A stretch of 15,675 nt of DNA, from contig JAJYDI010000028.1 of the NCBI GenBank assembly GCA_021777635.1, positions 1 through 15,675 on the forward strand. The letters are read 5' to 3'. This document shows positions 10,082-15,675 of this stretch, one piece after another. Under the pieces are notes generated by a model. That model searched no databases. It saw only the letters and a list, made by a program, of their open reading frames with translations, and was not told the origin of the DNA. Each line of letters begins with the position of its first letter. Within the stretch, counting starts at the first letter, position 1. The stretch is from Pseudomonadota bacterium. GTDB taxonomy: Bacteria; Pseudomonadota; Gammaproteobacteria; Xanthomonadales; Rhodanobacteraceae. A program made the position numbers and the translations under genes.

Positions 10082-12223
10082 TCAAGGGGCCGCGAGGCCG
10101 GCATCCCCTGACCGGTCAGCGGCATCGGTGGTCAGGCGCGCGATGCGAGCGGCATTCCGTTGCGCCCAGTCATGCAATGTCGCCTGATCGAGCGGCCTGC
10201 TGATCAGGTAGCCCTGGAATGCGTTGCAGCCCATGGCCGCGAGCGCTGCACGCTGCGCTTCGGTCTCGACGCCCTCGGCCACGATATACAGATCCAGGCC
10301 CCGCGCCAGGGTGATCACCGCCTCGACGAAACGGTCCCCGGGCGACGTGGTCATGTCGCGGATGAAGACTTGGTCGATCTTGAGCTCCCTGACCGGAAGC
10401 GCCTTCAGCGTCGCGATCGAGGCATAGCCGGTGCCGAAATCATCGATCGCGACGCGGATGCCGAAGGCATCAAGCTGGCGGATCTTGGCCGCGGCGTCAG
10501 CCACGTCATGCAGGAATGCGCTCTCGGTGATCTCGAGGGTGATCAGGCCCGGCGCGACTCCCGAAGCCCGGAGCGTATCGGTCACCATGGTCACGAAATC
10601 GGGCAGCGCCAGCTGCCAGGGGCTGATGTTGATGGCCAGTCGCGGGGGCGGGTACAGCGAAGACGGCCATGTGCGCAGGGCGGCGCACGCGCGCTGCAAT
10701 ACGAAGCGCCCCAGCGGGTGGATCAGACCGGTTTCCTCGGCCAGGGGTATGAAATCGCCCGGCTCCACGAACCCGAATTCGGCGTGTTTCCAGCGCAGCA
10801 GGGCTTCGGCGCCGACCAGGCCGCCATGCCGATCGATCTGCGGCTGGAAGAAAAGCCGAAGTTCGTCGCGTTCGATGGCCAGCCGCAGCCCCTTCTCGAG
10901 AGCAAGGCGGCGTTTGGCATCATCCTGCAGGACCGCGCTGTACATGGCCGTGGCGCTGCGGCCTGAGGCCTTGGCCCGATGCAGGGCAAGATCCGCCTGC
11001 CGCAACAGCGTTTCGGCGCTCTCGGTGTCGCCCTGCACCAGTGCGATGCCGGCGCTGATGCCCGTGGTCAGTTCATGCTCGCCGAGATGAAACGGCTCGG
11101 CGAGTTGTTGCGTCAGCTCCCCGGCGATGCGGCCGGCGGCGCGTTGGGTCTCCGCGGCATCGGCGCCGAGGCGCTCCAGGAGCAGGGCGAATTCGTCGCC
11201 ACCCAGGCGTGACGCGCAGCGCGCGCCCGGATAGGCCAGGCGCAGTCGATGGGCAATCTCGCACAGCAATTGATCGCCGATGCTGTGGCCCAGGGCGTCG
11301 TTGATGATCTTGAAGTGGTCGAGGTCGATCACGATCAGGGCGCCATGGACGCCGCTGGGCCGGCTGCTTTCGATGGTCTCCGTGATGGCCTCCCAGAGGG
11401 CGCGGCGATTGGGCAGATCGGTCAGCGCATCGTGGTAGGCCAGATGGCGCAGGCGCTGCTGCGCCTGGATGAGCCGGGCGCTTTCGGTGCGCAAGTCCTC
11501 GATGCCGGTGGCCAGGGCATCGCTCTGCAATTGCATTTCGCGCGTCAGCGAGCGGCTGACCAGCAGGACCAGGGCCAGAAACGGAACGGCATCCCAGTCG
11601 ATCGAACGGGTGCCCGCGACCGTCACGTATTCGGCATTGGCCTGGGCGGCCAGCTGGATCAGGATGTAGATCGCCAATGGCAATGCGCGTTCGCGCGTGC
11701 CGTGGCGCCACAGGACCCAGCAGCGCCAGACCGCCCACACATAGACCAGGAAAGTGGCCAGGTAGTAGAGCCAGGCGAAGCGGGCCGGGGCCCCGGAAAA
11801 CTGAGTGATGCGCTCGCCCCAGGGCAAGGTGAGCGGCGGCAGCAGGGTGAGGTCCGACAGCAGCAGGCTGGGCGTCGATGCGAGGTCCAGCACCAGGAGC
11901 GCAGCGAATAGCACCGCCGCGACCGCGAGCCAACGGCGCCATTGACGCAGTCCGGTATACAGGCCGAAAAACCAGACAGCCGCCGGGAAGACCAGGCAGG
12001 CGACAGCCACGTGCGCACGCTCGACGGGTACGAGCGACGTGACATCGTCGAGCATCTGCAACTGGGTCGAGAGCGCATTGTAGGCCGCGACCAGCAGGCA
12101 GAACCAGCCGAATGCGAGGTAGACCCGGTCGGTGCGGCGCTGCGAGCCGACATGGATGAAGTGGATCCCGGCGAACAGGCAGATGCCTGTTGCCATCCAC
12201 AGCACCGGTAGCCAGATGGCCAT
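10082..12223 (-). CDS. Membrane-bound GGDEF-EAL protein (cyclic di-GMP synthesis and/or breakdown)
   Basis: The 713-residue product starts with about seven hydrophobic segments (near residues 3-25, 33-53, 70-91, 96-116, 148-171, 180-198 and 210-227), an integral-membrane sensor region I cannot assign to a named family. A short helix links it to a GGDEF domain (about 258-420) with an intact GGDEF signature at 341-345. The product-inhibition RxxD site normally five residues before it is missing (PGAR instead). The EAL domain (about 435-690) has Glu473 in AEALLRW, NISPWQL, EITESAF, DDFGTGY, LKIDQVF and AEGVETEAQ, so the phosphodiesterase metal and catalytic residues appear complete. Both activities could therefore be present; which dominates cannot be told. 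The ATG at 12223 has a GGGA ribosome site. A response regulator lies upstream on the same strand. Confidence 0.93.
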   Translation of the reverse strand: MAIWLPVLWMATGICLFAGIHFIHVGSQRRTDRVYLAFGWFCLLVAAYNALSTQLQMLDDVTSLVPVERAHVAVACLVFPAAVWFFGLYTGLRQWRRWLAVAAVLFAALLVLDLASTPSLLLSDLTLLPPLTLPWGERITQFSGAPARFAWLYYLATFLVYVWAVWRCWVLWRHGTRERALPLAIYILIQLAAQANAEYVTVAGTRSIDWDAVPFLALVLLVSRSLTREMQLQSDALATGIEDLRTESARLIQAQQRLRHLAYHDALTDLPNRRALWEAITETIESSRPSGVHGALIVIDLDHFKIINDALGHSIGDQLLCEIAHRLRLAYPGARCASRLGGDEFALLLERLGADAAETQRAAGRIAGELTQQLAEPFHLGEHELTTGISAGIALVQGDTESAETLLRQADLALHRAKASGRSATAMYSAVLQDDAKRRLALEKGLRLAIERDELRLFFQPQIDRHGGLVGAEALLRWKHAEFGFVEPGDFIPLAEETGLIHPLGRFVLQRACAALRTWPSSLYPPPRLAINISPWQLALPDFVTMVTDTLRASGVAPGLITLEITESAFLHDVADAAAKIRQLDAFGIRVAIDDFGTGYASIATLKALPVRELKIDQVFIRDMTTSPGDRFVEAVITLARGLDLYIVAEGVETEAQRAALAAMGCNAFQGYLISRPLDQATLHDWAQRNAARIARLTTDAADRSGDAGLAAP

Positions 12224-12304
12224 GCGATTCCCGTGACCGTGCAGCCACGACGCGGCTACTGTCGCACATTCATGGCGGGCGTGATGTGGTGGTTTTCCGC
12301 AGGC

Positions 12305-12324
12305 AAAGCCGGGGAGCCCGAGGC
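12305..12324 (-). terminator. Weak hairpin with short T-run between response regulator and GGDEF-EAL genes
   Basis: On the minus strand CGGG-CTC-CCCG forms a 4-bp core, extended by GC pairs past a two-base bulge and followed by TTT. It lies in the 143-bp gap (12224-12366). The structure is small, so read-through into the GGDEF-EAL gene is possible. I see no convincing promoter in this gap. Confidence 0.22.
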
Positions 12325-12366
12325 ATCAGCACCCGGTGCATCGAAGCGCCGGTCGAACCGGGATGC

Positions 12367-12732
12367 TCAGCCGCCGAGAGTCTCACGCATGATCGAGCCG
12401 AGTTCGGTCTCGCTGATCGGCTTGGTCAGGTAACCCCTGGCACCCTGGCGCAGGCCCCAGACCTTGTCGGTTTCCTGGTCCTTGGTGGTCACCAGGATGA
12501 TGGGGATGTGCGCGGTTCCGGGATCCTTGGAGATCGTGCGCGTGGCCTGGAACCCGTTGAGGTTCGGCATCACCACGTCCATCAGGATCAGATCGGGCTT
12601 TTCCCGGCGCGCTGCCTCGACGCCGGCTGAACCGTCCTCGGCGGTGACGACCTGATGGCCCAGCTTTTCGACCATGCGCTTGAGGCCGACCAGCTGCGAA
12701 GGCGAATCGTCCACGATCAGGATGCGCGCCAT
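12367..12732 (-). CDS. Single-domain response regulator, PilH-like
   Basis: A stand-alone receiver domain of 121 residues with no output domain, so it acts by protein-protein contact. It has the acidic pocket Asp8-Asp9, the phospho-acceptor Asp52 in LILMDVVMP, the switch Thr82 in ILVTTKDQ and Lys104 in YLTKP; the spacing matches CheY. The stretches ARILIVDDSPSQ, EKPDLILMDVVMPNLNGFQATR and VTTKDQETDKVWGLRQGAR closely resemble PilH of the type IV pilus Chp system, which tunes twitching motility. The ATG at 12732 is preceded by GGGGA about 7 nt upstream; a TTG one codon earlier is possible. No pilG, pilI, pilJ or chpA gene is near, so its kinase must be encoded elsewhere. Family certain, PilH role likely. 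Confidence 0.88.
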   Translation of the reverse strand: MARILIVDDSPSQLVGLKRMVEKLGHQVVTAEDGSAGVEAARREKPDLILMDVVMPNLNGFQATRTISKDPGTAHIPIILVTTKDQETDKVWGLRQGARGYLTKPISETELGSIMRETLGG

Positions 12733-12774
12733 CAATGTTTCCCCATGCTGCGGAATGGAATCAAATCCAGGACG

Positions 12775-12789
12775 GGGTGATTATCACCC
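12775..12789. promoter_or_regulatory. Palindrome with embedded -10-like box upstream of the response regulator
   Basis: GGGTGAT-T-ATCACCC is a perfect 7-bp inverted repeat around one base, 43 bp before the response regulator start. Read on the minus strand it contains GATAAT, a 5 of 6 match to a -10 box; the -35 region 17 bp upstream (TTCGCG) is poor. It may be an operator overlapping a promoter, or the symmetry may be chance around an AT-rich -10. Confidence 0.35.
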
Positions 12790-12876
12790 GGAGCGCTACG
12801 GTCGCGAAAGGCACTGAACGGACCACGTGCCGCCACTGTCGGCGGCAACAACCGCGAACGGCGTCGATCGGCTGCC

Positions 12877-13875
12877 TCATGCGTCGATCTTCACCAGAAC
12901 GCGGCCAAGCGACGATCCGGCCAGCATGCGGGTGAACACCTCGGGGAGCATGGCCAGCGTGATTTCCCGGGTCGCCATCGCGTCCAGTTGCGCCGGCTTC
13001 CAGTCACCCGCCAGCTGCGCCCATACCCGCTCGCGCTGATCGCGCGGCGTGGCGGCCGAGGCGATGCCGAGCAGGCTGACGCCGCGGATGATGAAGGGCA
13101 TCACCGTGGTGGCGAGTTCCGCGCCGGCCGCGAGGCCGCACGCGGCGACGTTGCCATAGGGCGCGATCAGTGGCAGCAGGCCGGCCAGTGTCGAACCGCC
13201 CACGGTGTCCAGTGCACCGCCGTAGCGCACGGACTCCAGCGGACGCTGGCCGGACCGGAAGGCGCGGCGGTCGAGCACCTCGCTGGCGCCCAGTGTGCGC
13301 AGAAAATCGGCGTGCTCGGGCTTGCCGGTGATGGCATGCGCCGCATAGCCGGCACGGCTGAAGATCGCCGTCGCCAGCATGCCGACGCCACCGGTCGCAC
13401 CGGTGATCGCGATGGGGCCGAGCTGCGGGCGCTGGTGATTGTCCTGCATGCGCAGCAGCGACAGGGCGGCGGTGAAGCCGGCGGTACCGAGGATCATGCT
13501 TTCGCGCAGGCTCAGGCCCGGGGGCAGCGGGATCGTCCAGTCGGCCTCGAGCCGGGCATACCCGGCGTAGCCGCCATCGCGGGTTTCCGACAGGCCGCTG
13601 CCGGTGCACAGCACCGCATCGCCTTCCTTGAAACGCGCATCGCCCGAAGCCACGACGTGACCGGCGACATCGATGCCGCCGACCAGCGGCGAGCGGCGCA
13701 GGATCCTGCCGGTCCCGGTACCGGCCAGCGCATCCTTGTAGTTGACCGACGAGTAGGCAACCTTGATTGCCACCGTGCCCGGATTGAGATCGTCCAGCAC
13801 CAGCGATTCGATGCCTGCGCGATGGCCGGCCGAGTCGCTGTGGATGCGGAAGGCTTCGAAACGGTCGCGGGTCAT
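12877..13875 (-). CDS. acuI: NADPH-dependent acrylyl-CoA reductase / quinone oxidoreductase, YhdH-AcuI family
   Basis: A medium-chain dehydrogenase/reductase without zinc. AcuI/YhdH members reduce acryloyl-CoA to propionyl-CoA with NADPH and so detoxify acrylate. The 332-residue product has the family signatures YSSVNYKDALAGTGTGRI, SPLVGGIDVAGHV and TGSGLSETRDGGYAGYARL, followed by the nucleotide-binding loop GATGGVG (159-165). The catalytic zinc ligands of alcohol dehydrogenases are absent, as expected. The ATG at 13875 is the only good start because FEAFRI aligns with the usual family N-terminus, but GAGG lies only 2 nt before it, which is close. It follows lpd on the same strand after 95 bp with a hairpin between, so it is probably a separate unit. 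The subfamily is solid; the true substrate is inferred. Confidence 0.82.
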   Translation of the reverse strand: MTRDRFEAFRIHSDSAGHRAGIESLVLDDLNPGTVAIKVAYSSVNYKDALAGTGTGRILRRSPLVGGIDVAGHVVASGDARFKEGDAVLCTGSGLSETRDGGYAGYARLEADWTIPLPPGLSLRESMILGTAGFTAALSLLRMQDNHQRPQLGPIAITGATGGVGMLATAIFSRAGYAAHAITGKPEHADFLRTLGASEVLDRRAFRSGQRPLESVRYGGALDTVGGSTLAGLLPLIAPYGNVAACGLAAGAELATTVMPFIIRGVSLLGIASAATPRDQRERVWAQLAGDWKPAQLDAMATREITLAMLPEVFTRMLAGSSLGRVLVKIDA

Positions 13876-13954
13876 CGCCTCGGTAATCCGGGTTTGTCAA
13901 TGTCAGAAAGTACGCCGGATCCCATGTCAGCGGCCATCCATGGCCGGCACGGGA

Positions 13955-13973
13955 TGAAGTCATCCTGACTTCA
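13955..13973 (-). terminator. Hairpin at the lpd stop codon
   Basis: TGAAGTCA (13955-13962) and TGACTTCA (13966-13973) form a perfect 8-bp stem with a 3-nt loop. The lpd stop codon is the first base triplet of the stem as read on the minus strand. No T-run follows. A second inverted repeat, CGGCCAT-CC-ATGGCCG (13931-13946), lies just beyond. Together they may end or stabilise the sucB-lpd mRNA. Confidence 0.4.
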
Positions 13974-15395
13974 ATTGACCTTGTGGATGGCGCGCTTGTC
14001 CACGGCCATGGCGGCTTCGTGCACGGCTTCGCTCAGGGTCGGGTGCGCGTGGATGATGCGCGCGAGATCCTCGGCCGAACCCTTGAACTCCATCGCCACC
14101 ACCGCCTCGGCGATCAGCTCCGAGACGCAGGCGCCGACCATGTGCACGCCGAGGATGCGATCGGTCTCGGCATGGGCGATCACCTTGACCATGCCCGCGG
14201 GTTCGTTCATGGCAACCGCGCGGCCGACCGCGGCGAACGGGAAGCTGCCGGTCCTGTACGGAACGCCCTCGTCTTTGAGCTGCTTTTCGGTCTTTCCGGC
14301 CCAGGCGACCTCGGGCTCGGTGTAGATCACCCACGGGATCGTGTCGTAACTGACGTGCCCGGCCTTGCCGGCGATCAGCTCGGCGACCGCGATGCCTTCC
14401 TCGAAGCCCTTGTGCGCCAGCATCGGGCCACGCACGCAGTCGCCCACGGCCCATACGCCCTCGATGCCGGTCCAGCAGTGTTCGTCCACCACCACGCGGC
14501 CGCGCTCATCGAGCCTGACGCCGGTGCCGTCACCCAGCACCCCCTCGGTATGGGCGCGACGGCCGACCGCGACCAGCAGCTTGTCGACGACCAGCGATTT
14601 CTCTCCATCCTTGCCGACATAGGCCAGATGCACCTCGCTGCCCTTGACCTCGGCCTTCAGCAGCTTGGCGCCCAGCTCGATCCGGAGACCCTGACGGGCG
14701 AATTCGCGCGCCGCGGCCTTGGCGATATCGGCATCCGCGGCGGCCAGAAAATCGGGCAGCGCCTCGAGGATGGTGACGTCGCTGCCGAGCCGCTTCCACA
14801 CGCTGCCGAGCTCGAGACCGATCACGCCCGCGCCGATCACGCCGAGACGCTTGGGCACGCCGGTGAATTCGAGCGCGCCGGCGTTGTCGACGATGCGCTT
14901 GCCGTCGAACTTGGCGAACGGCAGTTCGATCGGGACGGAGCCGGTGGCGATGATCACGTTGGTCGCGGCGATCGTCTGCCTGCTGCCGTCCGGCGCGCTG
15001 ATCTCGACCCGCCGGTCTTTGAGCAGCTTGCCGGTGCCGAAATAGGCGGTGACCTTGTTCGCCTTGAACAGCATCGCCACGCCACCGGTGAACTGTTTGA
15101 CGATCTTTTCCTTGCGCCCGACCATCGCGCCGATGTCGATCCTGGGGCTGCTCGCGCTGATGCCATGCGCCTCGAAGCCATGCGTGAGGTTCCAGAACTG
15201 GCGCGACGAATCCAGCAGCGCCTTGGACGGAATGCAGCCGACGTTGAGGCAGGTGCCGCCAAGCGCTTGCTTGCCGTCCTTGCCGGCCCAGGCGTCGATG
15301 CAGGCGGTCTTCAGACCCAGCTGTGCGGCACGGATCGCTGCGTGATATCCGGCGGGGCCGCCGCCGATGACGATGACGTCGAATTGTTCGGACAT
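13971..15395 (-). CDS. lpd: Dihydrolipoyl dehydrogenase (E3)
   Basis: This FAD enzyme re-oxidises dihydrolipoamide on E2 subunits using NAD+. The 474-residue product has the N-terminal FAD motif GGGPAGYHAA (11-20) and the redox disulfide Cys49/Cys54 in GGTCLNVGCIPSK. It also has the NAD-binding GAGVIG (188-193), the second FAD motif AVGDCVRGPMLAHKG, and the C-terminal catalytic pair His451/Glu456 in HAHPTLSEAV. All essential residues are in place. The frame is open for another 75 codons upstream, but those codons run through a repeat element and the end of sucB. The ATG at 15395 gives the normal N-terminus MSEQFDVIVIGGG. It lies 127 bp downstream of sucB, so it is the E3 of the 2-oxoglutarate dehydrogenase complex and may also serve pyruvate dehydrogenase. 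Confidence 0.97.
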   Translation of the reverse strand: MSEQFDVIVIGGGPAGYHAAIRAAQLGLKTACIDAWAGKDGKQALGGTCLNVGCIPSKALLDSSRQFWNLTHGFEAHGISASSPRIDIGAMVGRKEKIVKQFTGGVAMLFKANKVTAYFGTGKLLKDRRVEISAPDGSRQTIAATNVIIATGSVPIELPFAKFDGKRIVDNAGALEFTGVPKRLGVIGAGVIGLELGSVWKRLGSDVTILEALPDFLAAADADIAKAAAREFARQGLRIELGAKLLKAEVKGSEVHLAYVGKDGEKSLVVDKLLVAVGRRAHTEGVLGDGTGVRLDERGRVVVDEHCWTGIEGVWAVGDCVRGPMLAHKGFEEGIAVAELIAGKAGHVSYDTIPWVIYTEPEVAWAGKTEKQLKDEGVPYRTGSFPFAAVGRAVAMNEPAGMVKVIAHAETDRILGVHMVGACVSELIAEAVVAMEFKGSAEDLARIIHAHPTLSEAVHEAAMAVDKRAIHKVN

Positions 15396-15411
15396 GATGT
15401 CTGGATTCCTG

Positions 15412-15514
15412 AATCGGGACCGGGGATCCGGGACCCGGGACCCGCAAGCGCAAAACCTTGCCGAGCCGAGTACCGCCTTTTGGCTTCTGCCGGGTCCCGA
15501 GCCCCGAGTCCCGG
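15412..15514. repeat. Palindromic heptamer-repeat element between sucB and lpd
   Basis: The left arm (15412-15445) is a run of 7-bp units: AATCGGG, ACCGGGG, ATCCGGG, ACCCGGG, then ACCCGC. The right arm (15490-15514), read on the minus strand, is the same kind of array: GGGACTC, GGGGCTC, GGGACCC. The arms are imperfect inverted copies. The symmetry continues inward: on the minus strand AAGCCAAAA of one side faces TTTTGCGCTT of the other. The whole can fold into one long hairpin of about 100 nt within the sucB-lpd transcript. Similar GGGAnTC-type heptamer runs occur, as I recall, in intergenic DNA of Xanthomonadales. Confidence 0.7.
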
Positions 15515-15522
15515 CGTCTGGC

Positions 15523-15675
15523 TCACAAACCGAGCAGCATGCGCTGCGGATTCTCGAGCTGATTCTTGATGTCGACCAGGAACAGCACCGCGTCCTTGCC
15601 GTCGATGATGCGGTGGTCATAGCTGATCGCCACGTACATCATCGGCGCGGCGATTACCTGGCCGTTCTCGACGAT
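15523..15675 (-). CDS. sucB: Dihydrolipoyl succinyltransferase (E2 of 2-oxoglutarate dehydrogenase), C-terminal end
   Basis: Only the last 50 codons are present; the gene enters from the right edge. The fragment is the end of the catalytic acyltransferase domain. It includes the active-site motif HRIIDG (HxxxDG) within the E2o-like context [15 protein letters not shown], and ends [19 protein letters not shown]. The wording of this end fits the 2-oxoglutarate (succinyl) enzyme rather than the pyruvate E2. lpd follows downstream on the same strand, matching the common sucA-sucB-lpd order. Confidence 0.93.
   Translation of the reverse strand: MVENGQVIAAPMMYVAISYDHRIIDGKDAVLFLVDIKNQLENPQRMLLGL

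Noticed and set aside
13888..13893. Perfect TTGACA on the minus strand just before acuI
   Set aside because: A -10 at 17 bp would fall on the start codon, and the sequence there (CGATGA) is not a -10. Likely chance.
13983..15569. A 528-codon plus-strand open frame opposite lpd and the end of sucB
   Set aside because: It is antisense to lpd, whose catalytic motifs are all present. The plus-strand product is rich in His, Asp and Gly without any recognisable fold.

Overview
This 15.7 kb, GC-rich stretch carries ordinary chromosomal genes of a gammaproteobacterium. It is most likely a member of the Xanthomonadales/Lysobacterales. The indications are the gene content, the natural glutamine at GyrA position 83 (known from Stenotrophomonas), mtnA close upstream of gyrA as I recall from Xanthomonas, and a heptamer-based palindromic repeat between sucB and lpd that resembles intergenic repeats of this order. 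The genus cannot be fixed from the sequence alone.

Layout, left to right. The 3' part of pnp (2-889, +) ends at a hairpin terminator. A putative promoter follows and leads into a class III polyhydroxyalkanoate synthase operon, phaE-phaC (1141-3333, +). After about 300 bp with no convincing gene come mtnA (methionine salvage) and an overlapping gtrA-like membrane gene (3640-5065, +). Next is gyrA with its own putative promoter (5193-7778, +). A 14-bp perfect hairpin separates gyrA from the convergent peroxiredoxin gene (7842-8324, -). Divergent from the peroxiredoxin gene is a heat-shock unit: a sigma-32-type promoter, a small Hsp20 gene and a cbpA-type J-protein gene (8485-10049, +), with a hairpin-rich spacer between the two genes. 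The rest is on the minus strand. Read in transcription order from the right edge it holds the end of sucB, a repeat element, lpd, an acuI/yhdH-type reductase, a PilH-like single-domain response regulator, and a membrane GGDEF-EAL protein (10082-12223).

How the genes work together. PhaE and PhaC should form one synthase complex on PHA granules. SucB and Lpd are E2 and E3 of the 2-oxoglutarate dehydrogenase complex. Hsp20 and the J-protein hold and hand over unfolding proteins to DnaK. The response regulator and GGDEF-EAL protein are both signalling proteins of the surface-behaviour type, but nothing beyond shared strand links them.

I see no mobile element, CRISPR array, tRNA, rRNA or new defence-type gene cluster. 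The unusual points are small: a lysine-rich tail made of 14-residue repeats on PhaE, possible RNA and operator structures in the hsp20 leader, the heptamer palindrome inside the sucB-lpd operon, and the innate GyrA Gln83.
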